The notes: generated by a model from the sequence alone, not told the origin. A stretch of DNA of 64,000 nt from Quisquiliibacterium transsilvanicum (GCF_014202215.1 NZ_JACHGB010000002.1:372001-436000); one strand, 5' to 3'. Numbered from the stretch's first letter, positions 36,503-46,992 are shown. A program made the numbers and translations.

Positions 36503-38227
36503 ATGGAAATCACAGGCGCGGAAATCGTCGTGCGTTGCCTCGCCGAAGAAGGTGTCGAGCACATCTTCGGCTACCCCGGTGGCGCAGTTCTCTACATCTA
36601 CGACGAAATATTCAAGCAGGACAAGTTCCAGCACATCCTCGTGCGGCACGAGCAGGCCGCGGTGCACGCCGCGGACGCGTACTCGCGCTCCACCGAGAAG
36701 GTGGGGGTGTGCCTGGTCACCAGCGGCCCAGGGGTCACCAACGCGGTCACCGGCATCGCCACCGCGTACATGGACTCCATCCCGATGGTGATCATCTCGG
36801 GCCAGGTGCCGACGCACGCGATCGGCCAGGACGCCTTCCAGGAATGCGACACCGTGGGCATCACCCGCCCCTGCGTGAAGCACAACTTCCTGGTCAAGGA
36901 CGTCAAGGACCTCGCCGAGACGATGAAGAAGGCCTTCCACATCGCAAGCACCGGTCGCCCGGGCCCGGTGCTGGTGGACATTCCCAAGGACGTCACGCGC
37001 GACAAGTGCCGCTTCGAGTATCCGAAGACGGTGTCCATGCGCTCGTACAACCCGGTGGTCAAGGGCCATCACGGCCAGATCAGGAAGGCGCTGAGCCTGC
37101 TGCTGCACGCAGAGCGGCCGATGATCTACACCGGAGGCGGCGTCATCCTGGCCAACGCGGCGCCGGAGCTGAACAAGCTCGTCGACATGCTGGGCTTCCC
37201 CTGTACCAACACGCTGATGGGGCTGGGCGGCTATCGCGCCAGCGACCCCAAGTTCGTGGGGATGCTGGGCATGCACGGCACCTACGAGGCCAACATGGCG
37301 ATGCAGCACTGCGACGTGCTGCTTGCCGTGGGCGCGCGCTTCGACGACCGGGTGATCGGCAACCCGAAGCACTTCGCGCAGAACCCGCGCAAGATCATCC
37401 ATGTCGACGTCGACCCCTCGTCGATCTCCAAGCGCGTGAAGGTCGACGTGCCGATCGTGGGCGACGTGCGCGAGACCTTGCGTGACCTGATCGCGCTGCT
37501 CGAGGAAGGCTCCGCGGCCGGCCAGAAAACCAACGCGAAGGCGGTCGACGCCTGGATGGCGCAGATCAACGAGTGGCGCAAGAAGGACTGCCTGAAGTAC
37601 GACCGCGAATCGGGGACCATCAAGCCGCAGTTCGTGGTCGAGCGCCTGTGGGCGGTCACCAAGGGCGATGCCTTCGTCACCTCCGACGTCGGCCAGCACC
37701 AGATGTTCGCCGCGCAGTTCTACCGCTTCGACAAGCCGCGCCGCTGGATCAACTCCGGCGGCCTGGGCACGATGGGCGTGGGCCTGCCGTACGCGATGGG
37801 CGTGCAGATGGCCAACCCCGGCGCCCCGGTGGCCTGCGTCACCGGCGAAGGCTCGATCCAGATGTGCATCCAGGAGCTCTCCACCTGCAAGCAGTACAAC
37901 CTGCCGGTGAAGATCGTCAACCTGAACAACCGCTACCTGGGCATGGTGCGCCAGTGGCAGCAGCTCGAGTACGGCAGCCGGTATTCGGAGTCGTACATGG
38001 ACGCGCTGCCCGACTTCGTCAAGCTCGCCGAGGCCTATGGCCACGTCGGCCTGCGCATCGAGAAGCCCGAGGACGTGGAGCCCGCGCTGCACGAGGCCTT
38101 CCACGGCAAGTACAAGGACCGCACCGTGTTCCTCGATTTCATCACCGACCAGACCGAGAACGTGTGGCCGATGGTGCAGGGGGGCAAGGGCCTGACCGAA
38201 ATGCTGCTCGGCTCGGAGGACCTGTGA
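36503..38227 (+). CDS. ilvB: Acetolactate synthase large subunit
   Basis: A 574-residue ThDP, FAD and Mg-dependent enzyme that joins two pyruvates to acetolactate, or pyruvate and 2-ketobutyrate to acetohydroxybutyrate, the first common step of valine, leucine and isoleucine synthesis. The catalytic Glu50 lies in ILVRHEQAAVHAAD. The ThDP/Mg motif is at 448-476 (TGEGSIQMCIQEL to NLNNRYLGMV); its second residue is Glu where Asp is more usual. GGAAG lies before the ATG at 36503; the open frame upstream belongs to the leader. The stop shares its A with the ilvH start (TGATG). Confidence 0.97.
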   Translation: MEITGAEIVVRCLAEEGVEHIFGYPGGAVLYIYDEIFKQDKFQHILVRHEQAAVHAADAYSRSTEKVGVCLVTSGPGVTNAVTGIATAYMDSIPMVIISGQVPTHAIGQDAFQECDTVGITRPCVKHNFLVKDVKDLAETMKKAFHIASTGRPGPVLVDIPKDVTRDKCRFEYPKTVSMRSYNPVVKGHHGQIRKALSLLLHAERPMIYTGGGVILANAAPELNKLVDMLGFPCTNTLMGLGGYRASDPKFVGMLGMHGTYEANMAMQHCDVLLAVGARFDDRVIGNPKHFAQNPRKIIHVDVDPSSISKRVKVDVPIVGDVRETLRDLIALLEEGSAAGQKTNAKAVDAWMAQINEWRKKDCLKYDRESGTIKPQFVVERLWAVTKGDAFVTSDVGQHQMFAAQFYRFDKPRRWINSGGLGTMGVGLPYAMGVQMANPGAPVACVTGEGSIQMCIQELSTCKQYNLPVKIVNLNNRYLGMVRQWQQLEYGSRYSESYMDALPDFVKLAEAYGHVGLRIEKPEDVEPALHEAFHGKYKDRTVFLDFITDQTENVWPMVQGGKGLTEMLLGSEDL

Positions 38228-38715
38228 TGAAGCACATCATTTCCATCCTCATCGAGAACGAGGCCGGCGCGCTGTCGCGCGTGGTGGGCCTCTTTTCGGC
38301 ACGCGGCTACAACATCGAGACGCTCACCGTCGCGCCCACCGAGGACACCTCGCTGTCGCGCATGACCATCTGCACCACCGGTTCGGACGACGTGATCGAG
38401 CAGATCACCAAGCACCTGAACCGGCTGATCGAAGTGGTCAAGGTGGTCGACCTCACCGAGAGCCCCTACATCGAGCGTGAGCTGATGCTGATCAAGCTGC
38501 GCGCGGTGGGCAAGGAGCGCGACGAGATGAAGCGGATGGCGGAGATCTTCCGCGGCCGGATCATCGACGTCACCGACCGCACCTACACGGTGGAGCTCAC
38601 CGGCGACGCCGACAAGCTCGACGCGTTCATCCAGGCGCTCGACCGGGCGGCGATCATCGAAACCGTTCGCACCGGCAGCTCGGGCATCGCCCGCGGCGAG
38701 CGCGTGCTCAAGGTC

Positions 38716-38718
<3 letters not shown>
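38227..38718 (+). CDS. ilvH: Acetolactate synthase small (regulatory) subunit
   Basis: A 163-residue regulatory subunit that activates IlvB and confers valine feedback inhibition. The N-terminal ACT domain starts MKHIISILIENEAGALSRVVGLF, with the ligand-loop sequence GYNIETLTVAPTED; the C-terminal domain is also complete. It overlaps ilvB by one base. The TAG stop lies in a 14-base tandem duplication (38716-38743). Confidence 0.97.
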
Positions 38719-39821
<1,103 letters not shown>

Positions 39822-39835
39822 TCGTTCGTTTGCGT

Positions 39836-39865
39836 CGCGCCGGTTCCCCCGCGGGCGCCGGCGCG
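39836..39865 (+). terminator. GC-rich hairpin after ilvC, possible terminator
   Basis: CGCGCCGG at 39836-39843 pairs with CCGGCGCG at 39858-39865 around a 14-base loop, 15 bases after the ilvC stop. There is no T-run, so if it terminates the operon it would need Rho or act as an RNA end stabiliser. Confidence 0.35.
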
Positions 39866-39997
39866 GGCGCATCCGACCGAAGGGCCCGGGCCTCGGCCCG
39901 GACCGCTTCGGCCGGCTGCTCCGGGGCGTCGAGGCGTGCGTGAGGGCGCGACAGAACCTCTCGAGCGTCACCCCCTTGGTTACGCCGTTTCATCTAG

Positions 39998-40321
39998 CGC
40001 GCTCTGTTCGGCTCCGAGGTCCTTGTCACAACAGGTCTGGTGCTTCAGGAATTGCTGCAGGGATTCTCGGGCCCCAAGGCGCAGGCTCAGATCATCGAGC
40101 GGTTTGCCGCCCTCCCGCTGATTCAGCCAGACCGCGAGGATCATATTTCTGCGGCGTCCTTGCGCAATGCCTGCCGACGTGCCGGCGTACAGATCGGCAC
40201 GATTGACGCGCTGCTTGCCCATCTGTGCATCCGTCACGACTTGACCCTGCTGACGACGGACAAGGACTTTACTCATGCTGCCTTGCACTGCCCGCTGCGC
40301 GTGTGGCCAGCAACGGCCTGA
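39998..40321 (+). pseudogene. PIN-domain (VapC-like) toxin remnant lacking its N-terminus
   Basis: The frame encodes about 107 residues ending in LTLLTTDKDFTHAALHCPLRVW, the C-terminal part of a VapC-type PIN RNase, preceded by EVLVTTGLVLQELLQGF. An in-frame TAG at 39995 sits just upstream, and no start codon with the usual first motif (DTSVWI, holding the first catalytic Asp) exists in any frame nearby. No antitoxin gene is present. A GTG at 40040 could start a 93-residue fragment, but it would lack the active site. Codon use is less GC-biased than in the neighbours, which fits an acquired and decaying gene. Confidence 0.65.
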
Positions 40322-40455
40322 GCACGCGGTGAGTCCTGAGCCAATCCACAGCTGAGAAGTTCGACCTGGTCTCCGGTGTGGCCGTGCGGCGCGGAGTGCT
40401 CGTGACTTCAGCGGTCTGGCCTCAGTACTCGGTCCCCCGCAAGGTCCGCCGCCGC

Positions 40456-40461
40456 TATACT
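40456..40461 (+). promoter_or_regulatory. -10-like hexamer immediately before the oxygenase start
   Basis: TATACT lies nine bases before the ATG at 40470. If used, transcription would start within a base or two of the ATG, so the mRNA would be leaderless or nearly so. The -35 region (TCCCCC) is poor. Confidence 0.35.
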
Positions 40462-40469
40462 CTGCCCCC

Positions 40470-41348
40470 ATGAGCGCCGTCCCCATCCCGCCTCCCGCGC
40501 CACGCCTCGCGCCCGACTGGCAGGACTGGCTCGCCGGCAACGTCGTTCGCGGTGTCGGTGACGCCGAAATGCTCGACGCCATGCGCAACGCCGGCTTCGA
40601 CGAGAACTACGCCCGCACCGCCATCTCCGTCGTGCGCTCGATGACCGAGCGCGTGCAGCGCGAGTCGCCGGCCCTGCTGGTCCAGTACCGCGCCGACCCC
40701 ATTCGCCTGCCGGTCGCCAATCGCGTCCGGGCCGCGGATCGCGACGTCGGCATCGGCTTCGTGCTGCAGGATCCCAACGTGGCGCTGCTCACCGGCCTGC
40801 TCTCCGGCAAGGAGTGCGAGGAGCTGATCCGGCTTGCCTCGGGCAAGATGCGCCGCTCGCAGGTGGTGGATCGCGGCAGCGGCCAGCTCGAGGTGAGCGC
40901 GGTGCGCACCAGCGAAGGCACGCACTTCCAGCGCGGCGAGAACGCGCTGGTGCAGCGGCTGGAGCTGCGCATCGCGGCGCTCACCGGGGTGCCGGTCGAC
41001 CACGGCGAACCGCTGCAGGTGCTGCACTACCGGGTCGGGGACGAGTACCGTCCGCACCATGACTACTTCGACCCCGCCTCTCCGGGCAGCCAGGAGCACG
41101 TCCGCCAGGGTGGCCAGCGGGTGGCCACGATGGTCATCTACCTGAACCAGGTGGAGGAGGGCGGGGGCACCGGCTTTCCGGAGCTCGAGCTCTCGGTGCG
41201 CCCGCAGCCGGGTTGCGCGGTCTACTTCGAGTATTTCAATTCTGCCGGCGAACTCGATTCGCGCTGCCTGCATGCCGGTGCTCCGGTTGCGCGCGGCGAG
41301 AAGTGGGTTGTCACCAAATGGCTGCGCCAGGGACCCTATTTCCGATGA
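40470..41348 (+). CDS. 2-oxoglutarate/Fe(II) oxygenase, prolyl 4-hydroxylase-like
   Basis: A 292-residue non-haem iron oxygenase. The facial triad is H196 and D198 (YRPHHDYFDP) and H268 (CLHAGAP); K278 (GEKWVVTKW) would bind 2-oxoglutarate. The N-terminal 90 residues are an extra helical domain (WQDWLAGNVVRGVGDAEMLD). Prolyl hydroxylase-like proteins in bacteria modify proteins or small molecules; the substrate is not visible. The stop overlaps the pssA start (ATGA at 41345), an unexpected coupling to phospholipid synthesis. Confidence 0.88.
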   Translation: MSAVPIPPPAPRLAPDWQDWLAGNVVRGVGDAEMLDAMRNAGFDENYARTAISVVRSMTERVQRESPALLVQYRADPIRLPVANRVRAADRDVGIGFVLQDPNVALLTGLLSGKECEELIRLASGKMRRSQVVDRGSGQLEVSAVRTSEGTHFQRGENALVQRLELRIAALTGVPVDHGEPLQVLHYRVGDEYRPHHDYFDPASPGSQEHVRQGGQRVATMVIYLNQVEEGGGTGFPELELSVRPQPGCAVYFEYFNSAGELDSRCLHAGAPVARGEKWVVTKWLRQGPYFR

Positions 41349-42199
41349 AACCCATCAGGCGGCGCAGGTTGAAGCCGAGCCGGCCAGTTCGGGTCGCGGC
41401 TTCGGAGCAGGTCGAGGCCACGCCCCGCCGGCGGGCCCGCGGCATCTACATCCTGCCGAACGCGTTCACGACGGCGTCGCTGTTCTGCGGCTTCTACGCG
41501 ATCGTGCAGGCGATGAACGACAACTTCGTCTACGCGGCGATCGCGGTCTTCTTCGCGATGGTGCTCGACAGCCTCGACGGCCGCGTGGCGCGGATGACCA
41601 ACACCCAGAGCGCCTTCGGCGAGCAGTACGACAGCCTCTCCGACATGGTGTCCTTCGGCGCCGCGCCGGCGCTGATCATGTACGAGTGGACGCTGCGCGG
41701 CCTGGGCAAGTGGGGCTGGCTGGCCGCCTTCGTCTATTGCGCGGGCGCCGCGCTGCGGCTGGCGCGCTTCAACACCAACATCGGAGTGGTGGACAAGCGC
41801 TACTTCCAGGGGCTGCCCAGCCCTGCGGCCGCGGCGCTGGTGGTGGGGCTGGTGTGGATCGCCACCGACCTGCGCGAGACGCGCTGGATCACCGCCACGC
41901 GGGCGGACCTCGCCTGGGTTGCGTGGGTGTTCACCGTGTATGCCGGGCTCACCATGGTGTCGAACGTCCCCTTCTACAGCTTCAAGGACATCAACCTGAA
42001 GAAGAGCGTTCCCTTCTTCGCGCTGCTCGGTGTGGTGATGTTCTTCGTGCTGGTCTCCAGCGACCCGCCGCTGGTGCTGTTCTCGCTGTTCGTGCTCTAC
42101 GGCCTGTCGGGCTATGCGATGTGGGCCTGGCGACGCTGGCGCGCGCGCACCGCGCCCGTTCCGCCCGCTCAGGAGCGGGAGCCGCAGGAGCCGCGTTGA
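41345..42199 (+). CDS. pssA: CDP-diacylglycerol-serine O-phosphatidyltransferase
   Basis: A 284-residue membrane enzyme that makes phosphatidylserine from CDP-diacylglycerol and serine, the precursor of phosphatidylethanolamine. The CDP-alcohol signature is complete (DSLDGRVAR and GEQYDSLSD, residues about 75-98) and eight or so helices follow. The basic N-terminus and C-terminus are cytoplasmic. The ATG at 41345 overlaps the oxygenase stop. The psd decarboxylase gene, often next to pssA in this group, is not in the window. Confidence 0.94.
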   Translation: MKPIRRRRLKPSRPVRVAASEQVEATPRRRARGIYILPNAFTTASLFCGFYAIVQAMNDNFVYAAIAVFFAMVLDSLDGRVARMTNTQSAFGEQYDSLSDMVSFGAAPALIMYEWTLRGLGKWGWLAAFVYCAGAALRLARFNTNIGVVDKRYFQGLPSPAAAALVVGLVWIATDLRETRWITATRADLAWVAWVFTVYAGLTMVSNVPFYSFKDINLKKSVPFFALLGVVMFFVLVSSDPPLVLFSLFVLYGLSGYAMWAWRRWRARTAPVPPAQEREPQEPR

Positions 42200-42225
42200 C
42201 CCGCTGCGGTCTCGCAAAGTACAAT
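42196..42225 (+). promoter_or_regulatory. Sigma-70 promoter of tpiA
   Basis: TTGACC at 42196-42201 and TACAAT at 42220-42225 are 18 bases apart, 31 bases before the tpiA ATG. The -35 element overlaps the pssA stop codon (TGA at 42197-42199). Confidence 0.7.
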
Positions 42226-42256
42226 CTACGGTTTCCCGCAAGAGCCTGAAACGCGA

Positions 42257-43024
42257 ATGAAAGCGCGCAAGCCGCTTGTTGTCGGCAACTGGAAGATGAA
42301 CGGCGACCTGATCGCCAACGAGCGTCTGTTCACTGCGCTGCGTTCTTTCATCGATCGCGAGCTGCTGGCGCGGGTGGATGTCGCGGTGTGTCCGCCGTTT
42401 CCGTACCTGGGGCAGGCGGCTGCCTGGATGGGTGATGCGGGCATCGCCTGGGGTGCGCAGGACGTCGCAGCGCACGAGAACGGCGCCTTCACCGGCGAGG
42501 TCTCCGCGGCGATGGTGTCCGATCTCGGCTGCCGCTGGGCCATCGTGGGTCATTCCGAGCGGCGCACGCTGTTCGGAGAAGCCGACGAGACGGTGGTTGT
42601 CAAGGCGCAGCGGGCGCTCGAGCACGACGTCGGCGTCATCGTCTGCGTCGGCGAGACCCTCGAGGAGCGCGAGCAGGATCGCGCCGAGGAAGTGCTGGCG
42701 CGCCAGGTGGGCGCGCTCGCTTCCCTGGCGGGGGTGGCCGTCGAGCGCTTCGTGCTTGCGTACGAACCTGTCTGGGCGATTGGTACGGGACGCACGGCCA
42801 CGCCGGAGCAGGCGCAATCGATGCACGAGTTCATCCGCGGGCGCCTGGCTGCGGCCGGTTTTGCGGATTCGGCGCGGGTGCGCCTGCTGTACGGCGGCAG
42901 CGTGAAGCCCGCCAATGCGGCCAGCCTGTTCGGCATGGCTGATATCGACGGCGGTCTCATCGGCGGTGCTGCGCTGGTGGCCGACGAATTTGGTGCGATC
43001 TGCCGCAGTGCGGCAGGCGCCTGA
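42257..43024 (+). CDS. tpiA: Triosephosphate isomerase
   Basis: A 255-residue TIM-barrel enzyme of glycolysis and gluconeogenesis that interconverts dihydroxyacetone phosphate and glyceraldehyde 3-phosphate. The active-site residues are Lys13 (GNWKMNGD), His99 (IVGHSERR) and Glu170 (AYEPVWAIGTG); the phosphate-binding end LYGGSVKPANA and GLIGGAAL are present. It has its own promoter and secG follows after 14 bases. Confidence 0.97.
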   Translation: MKARKPLVVGNWKMNGDLIANERLFTALRSFIDRELLARVDVAVCPPFPYLGQAAAWMGDAGIAWGAQDVAAHENGAFTGEVSAAMVSDLGCRWAIVGHSERRTLFGEADETVVVKAQRALEHDVGVIVCVGETLEEREQDRAEEVLARQVGALASLAGVAVERFVLAYEPVWAIGTGRTATPEQAQSMHEFIRGRLAAAGFADSARVRLLYGGSVKPANAASLFGMADIDGGLIGGAALVADEFGAICRSAAGA

Positions 43025-43038
43025 GGAAAGAACCGAGA

Positions 43039-43470
43039 ATGGACATCCTGCTTACCCTGGTCGTCGTGCTGCAGGTGCTCAGCGCGCTCGGCGTCATCAT
43101 CCTGGTGCTGCTGCAACACGGCAAGGGCGCCGACATGGGCGCGGCCTTCGGCGGCGGCGCCTCGGGGAGCCTGTTCGGCGCCACCGGCTCCGCGAACTTC
43201 ATGAGCCGGCTCACTGGCGGACTGGCCACCGTGTTCTTCCTGTGCACGCTGGGCCTGGCCTTCGTCACGAACAAGTCGCAGACGGCGCCGTCGAGCGTGA
43301 TGGAGCAGCCTGCGGCGGCGCCCGGCGATGCATCGATTCCGTCGGTGTCGGCGCCGTCGGTTCCGGCGGCTCCGGTTACGCCCGCAAGCCCGGCGCCCGC
43401 CGCCGGCGACGCGTCCAGCGGAAGTGATGCAACGCAAAAAAACAGCTCCTCCAGCGAAAATCCAAAGTGA
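43039..43470 (+). CDS. secG: Preprotein translocase subunit SecG
   Basis: A 143-residue membrane subunit that assists SecYE translocation. Two helices flank the conserved loop (LVLLQHGKGADMGAAFGGGAS and SLFGATGSANFMSRLT). The C-terminal 50 residues are an Ala/Pro/Ser-rich tail, as often seen in betaproteobacteria. It follows tpiA, a common arrangement, and precedes tRNA-Leu. Confidence 0.95.
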   Translation: MDILLTLVVVLQVLSALGVIILVLLQHGKGADMGAAFGGGASGSLFGATGSANFMSRLTGGLATVFFLCTLGLAFVTNKSQTAPSSVMEQPAAAPGDASIPSVSAPSVPAAPVTPASPAPAAGDASSGSDATQKNSSSSENPK

Positions 43471-43493
43471 TTTCGCGTTAAAATAGTGTGCTG

Positions 43494-43516
43494 TACCGGG
43501 CGTCCTCAACCCGGTA
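43494..43516. repeat. Inverted repeat after secG
   Basis: TACCGGG at 43494-43500 and CCCGGTA at 43510-43516 form a perfect 7-bp stem with a nine-base loop, between the secG stop and tRNA-Leu. A TAAAAT hexamer at 43479-43484 could be a -10 element for the tRNA/nuo unit. Neither assignment is firm. Confidence 0.4.
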
Positions 43517-43571
43517 AGCCAAGGCGGGATGTTCTTCGCCAAGGCGCCTGCAGCAAGTCAGCAAGTGCAGT

Positions 43572-43656
43572 GCCGACGTGGTGAAATTGGTAGACACGCT
43601 ATCTTGAGGGGGTAGTGGCGAAAGCTGTGCGAGTTCGAGTCTCGCCGTCGGCACCA
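43572..43656 (+). tRNA. tRNA-Leu (anticodon GAG)
   Basis: An 85-base class II tRNA. Acceptor arms GCCGACG and CGTCGGC pair fully; the anticodon stem CTATC/GGTAG encloses TTGAGGG with anticodon GAG. The long variable arm (TGGCGAAAGCTGT) and T-loop GTTCGAGTC are present, and the CCA end is encoded. It sits between secG and nuoA. Confidence 0.96.
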
Positions 43657-43734
43657 ATCAAAACAAATGCGCGGCTGGAATGTCCGCCGAGGAAGTCGCC
43701 GTCCGGTACGGGGCTTTCCTGACCAGGGGTCGCC

Positions 43735-44094
43735 GTGAACCTCGATCAATACCTGCCGGTTCTGTTGTTCATCCTGGTCGGAGCGGCCGTTGGTTTCGGG
43801 CCCCTGATCATCGGAAAGATCCTAGGCCCGTCGCGGCCCGATCCCGAGAAGCTCTCCCCGTTCGAGTGTGGCTTCGAGGCCTTCGAGGACGCCCGGATGA
43901 AGTTCGATGTGCGCTACTACCTGGTGGCGATCCTCTTCATCCTGTTCGACCTCGAGATCGCCTTCCTGTTTCCGTGGGCAGTGTCGCTGGACGCCATCGG
44001 CTTCTTCGGCTTCCTGTCCATGATGATCTTCCTGGCCATCCTGGTGGTCGGTTTCGTGTACGAGTGGAGGAAGGGCGCGCTCGACTGGGAGTGA
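43735..44094 (+). CDS. nuoA: NADH-quinone oxidoreductase subunit A
   Basis: A 119-residue membrane subunit of complex I with three helices and the conserved segment [16 protein letters not shown] between helices 1 and 2, which forms the quinone-site loop. It starts with GTG at 43735, with AGGGG upstream. First gene of the nuo operon. Confidence 0.96.
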   Translation: MNLDQYLPVLLFILVGAAVGFGPLIIGKILGPSRPDPEKLSPFECGFEAFEDARMKFDVRYYLVAILFILFDLEIAFLFPWAVSLDAIGFFGFLSMMIFLAILVVGFVYEWRKGALDWE

Positions 44095-44136
44095 TCCCGG
44101 ACGCGTTTTTCCAGCAGCTGCTTCGGAGCGGTACGC

Positions 44137-44613
44137 ATGAGCATCGAAGGTGTTCTGGGTGAGGGTTTCGTCACGACCCAGGTCGACAAGCTCGTCAACT
44201 GGGGTCGCACCGGGTCCATGTGGCCGGTGACCTTCGGGCTGGCCTGCTGCGCGGTCGAGATGATGCATGCCGGCGCCTCGCGCTACGACATGGACCGCTT
44301 CGGCGTGATGTTCCGTCCGAGCCCGCGGCAGTCCGACGTGATGATCGTCGCCGGCACGCTGTGCAACAAGATGGCGCCTGCACTGCGCAAGGTCTATGAC
44401 CAGATGGCCGAGCCGCGCTGGGTGATCTCGATGGGTTCCTGCGCCAATGGCGGGGGCTACTACCACTATTCGTATTCGGTGGTTCGCGGCTGCGACCGCA
44501 TCGTTCCGGTGGACGTGTACGTCCCCGGTTGCCCGCCCACCGCCGAAGCGCTGCTGTACGGAATCATGCAGCTGCAGAACAAGATCCGGCGCACCAGCAC
44601 CATCGCCCGCTAA
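44137..44613 (+). CDS. nuoB: NADH-quinone oxidoreductase subunit B
   Basis: A 158-residue peripheral subunit that binds cluster N2, the last iron-sulfur centre before quinone. The ligands are seen in [13 protein letters not shown] (the Cys-Cys pair), [15 protein letters not shown] and [13 protein letters not shown]. Complete. Confidence 0.97.
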   Translation: MSIEGVLGEGFVTTQVDKLVNWGRTGSMWPVTFGLACCAVEMMHAGASRYDMDRFGVMFRPSPRQSDVMIVAGTLCNKMAPALRKVYDQMAEPRWVISMGSCANGGGYYHYSYSVVRGCDRIVPVDVYVPGCPPTAEALLYGIMQLQNKIRRTSTIAR

Positions 44614-44629
44614 GTCCCGAACCCGTCCG

Positions 44630-45223
44630 ATGACAAGACTCGAAACCCTGAAGACGGCCCTCGAGCAGGCCTTCGGTGAACGCGTCCAGGTCGCCGAGCG
44701 ACTTGGCGAGCTCACGCTGGTGGTCGGCGCGCCCGACTATGTCGAGGTATGCACGCGGCTGCGCGACGACGCCGCGCTGCGCTTCGACACCCTGATCGAC
44801 CTCTGCGGCGTCGACTACCTGGGCTATCGCGACGAGCCGCGCGAGTCGCAGCGCTTCGCGGTCGTCTCGCACCTGCTGTCGGTGGAGAAGAACTGGCGGC
44901 TGCGCGTGCGGCTGTTCTGTCCCGACGACGACTTCCCGCTGGTCGCCTCGCTCATCGACGTGTGGCCCGCGGTGGGCTGGTTCGAGCGCGAGGCCTTCGA
45001 TCTGTACGGCATCGTGTTCGAGGGTCATCCGGATCTCCGCCGCATCCTTACCGACTACGGCTTTGTCGGTCATCCCTTCCGCAAGGATTTCCCGATCTCG
45101 GGCCACGTCGAGATGCGCTACGACCCCGAGCAGCGGCGCGTCGTCTACCAGCCGGTTTCGATCGAGCCGCGCGAGAACGTGCCGCGCGTGATCCGCGAGG
45201 ATGGCTACGGGACAGGGCGCTGA
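44630..45223 (+). CDS. nuoC: NADH-quinone oxidoreductase subunit C
   Basis: A 197-residue peripheral-arm subunit. The family signature [21 protein letters not shown] is present near residue 118, followed by the C-terminal [14 protein letters not shown] segment. The ATG at 44630 fits the family start; the open frame extending back into nuoB is not coding. It is separate from nuoD, unlike the fused form in enterobacteria. Confidence 0.96.
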   Translation: MTRLETLKTALEQAFGERVQVAERLGELTLVVGAPDYVEVCTRLRDDAALRFDTLIDLCGVDYLGYRDEPRESQRFAVVSHLLSVEKNWRLRVRLFCPDDDFPLVASLIDVWPAVGWFEREAFDLYGIVFEGHPDLRRILTDYGFVGHPFRKDFPISGHVEMRYDPEQRRVVYQPVSIEPRENVPRVIREDGYGTGR

Positions 45224-45232
45224 GCGAACGAC

Positions 45233-46486
45233 ATGGCTGAAATCAAGAACTACACGCTGAACTTCGGTCCGCAGCACCCGGCTGCGCACGGCGTGCTGCG
45301 GCTGGTGCTCGAGCTCGACGGCGAGGTCGTGCAGCGCGCCGATCCGCACATCGGGCTGCTGCACCGGGCCACCGAAAAGCTCGCCGAAACGCGCACCTAC
45401 CTGCAGAGCGTGCCGTACATGGATCGCCTCGACTACGTGTCGATGATGTCCAACGAGCATGCCTACGTGATGGCGATCGAGAAGCTGCTCGGCCTCGAGG
45501 TTCCGCTGCGCGCGCAGTACATCCGGGTGATGTTCGACGAGATCACCCGCATCCTCAATCACCTGATGTGGATCGGCGCGCACGGCCTCGACTGCGGTGC
45601 GATGGCGCTGCTGCTCTACGCCTTCCGCGAGCGCGAAGATCTCTTCGACGTCTACGAGGCGGTGTCCGGCGCGCGCATGCACGCCGCCTACTACCGACCC
45701 GGCGGCGTCTACCGCGACCTTCCCGACCGCATGGCCCAGCATCGTCCCTCCACGGTGCGCAGCGAGGCGGCGATCCGCGAGCTCAACCGCGACCGCCAGG
45801 GCTCGGTGCTCGATTTCATCGAGGCCTTCACCAACCGCTTCCCCGGTTATGTCGACGAGTACGAGACGCTCCTGACGGACAATCGCATCTGGAAGCAGCG
45901 GCTGGTCGGCGTGGGCGTGGTCGACCCCGAGCGGGCCAAGGCGCTGGGCTTCACCGGGCCGATGCTGCGCGGCTCGGGCGTGGCCTGGGACCTGCGCAAG
46001 CACCAGCCCTACGAGGTCTACGACCTGCTGGACTTCGACATTCCCGTGGGCCGCAACGGCGACTCCTACGACCGCTACCTGGTGCGGGTCGAGGAGATGC
46101 GCCAGAGCAACCGGATCATCAGGCAGTGCGTCGAGTGGTTGCGCAACAACCCCGGCCCGGTGATGACCGACAACCACAAGGTGGCGCCGCCTTCGCGCGT
46201 GGACATGAAGTCCAACATGGAAGAGCTGATCCACCACTTCAAGCTCTTCACCGAGGGCATGCACGTGCCCGAGGGCGAGTGCTACGCGGCAGTGGAGCAC
46301 CCCAAGGGCGAGTTCGGCATCTACCTGGTGTCCGACGGCGCGAACAAGCCGTTCCGCCTCAAGATCCGCCCGCCGGGCTTCGTGCACCTGCAGGCGCTCG
46401 AGGAAATGACCAAGGGCCACATGCTGGCCGACGTGGTCACCGTCATCGGCACCCTGGACATCGTTTTCGGAGAGATCGACCGGTGA
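45233..46486 (+). CDS. nuoD: NADH-quinone oxidoreductase subunit D
   Basis: A 417-residue 49-kDa-type subunit that forms the quinone pocket with NuoB. The conserved N-terminus [21 protein letters not shown] and the C-terminal DIVFGEIDR are present, with [11 protein letters not shown] carrying the conserved His. The stop overlaps the nuoE start (GTGA). Confidence 0.97.
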   Translation: MAEIKNYTLNFGPQHPAAHGVLRLVLELDGEVVQRADPHIGLLHRATEKLAETRTYLQSVPYMDRLDYVSMMSNEHAYVMAIEKLLGLEVPLRAQYIRVMFDEITRILNHLMWIGAHGLDCGAMALLLYAFREREDLFDVYEAVSGARMHAAYYRPGGVYRDLPDRMAQHRPSTVRSEAAIRELNRDRQGSVLDFIEAFTNRFPGYVDEYETLLTDNRIWKQRLVGVGVVDPERAKALGFTGPMLRGSGVAWDLRKHQPYEVYDLLDFDIPVGRNGDSYDRYLVRVEEMRQSNRIIRQCVEWLRNNPGPVMTDNHKVAPPSRVDMKSNMEELIHHFKLFTEGMHVPEGECYAAVEHPKGEFGIYLVSDGANKPFRLKIRPPGFVHLQALEEMTKGHMLADVVTVIGTLDIVFGEIDR

Positions 46487-46992
46487 GCGCAGTCCCCAAT
46501 ACGCAGCGCCTGCTATCCGACGCGTCGTACGCGAAGATCGACCGCGAGCTGGCCAAGTACCCGGCCGACCAGCGCCAGTCCGCCGTGATGGCCGCGCTGG
46601 CCATCGCCCAGGTGGAGAAGGGCTGGGTTTCGCCCGAGATCATCGAGGACCTGGCCCGCTACATCGGCATGCCGCCGATCGCGGTGCACGAGGTCGCCAG
46701 CTTCTACAACATGTACGACACCACGCAGCCGGGCCGCTTCAAGCTCGCGGTCTGCACCTGCCTGCCCTGCGCGCTGCGCGAGGGCGTGGCCGCGGGCGAG
46801 TACCTGAAGGAAAAGCTGGGCATCGACTACAACGAGACCACCGCCGACGGCATGTTCACGCTCAAGGAGAGCGAGTGCCTGGGCGCCTGCGCCGACTCGC
46901 CGGTGATGCTCGTGAACAACCAGCGGATGTGCAGCTTCATGGGCGCCGGCGAGATCGACGCCCTGATCGACGAACTCCGGTCCAAGGCATGA
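46483..46992 (+). CDS. nuoE: NADH-quinone oxidoreductase subunit E
   Basis: A 169-residue subunit with a thioredoxin-like [2Fe-2S] domain: ligands in VCTCLPCAL (C-x4-C) and [10 protein letters not shown] (C-x3-C). It belongs to the NADH-oxidising module with NuoF and NuoG. The GTG at 46483 overlaps the nuoD stop. The stop overlaps the nuoF start (ATGA). Confidence 0.95.
   Translation: MSAVPNTQRLLSDASYAKIDRELAKYPADQRQSAVMAALAIAQVEKGWVSPEIIEDLARYIGMPPIAVHEVASFYNMYDTTQPGRFKLAVCTCLPCALREGVAAGEYLKEKLGIDYNETTADGMFTLKESECLGACADSPVMLVNNQRMCSFMGAGEIDALIDELRSKA

Noticed and set aside
39998-40321. An intact VapC toxin gene starting at GTG 40040
   Set aside because: The product would lack the first catalytic Asp segment and most of the first helices of the PIN fold, and no antitoxin gene is adjacent.
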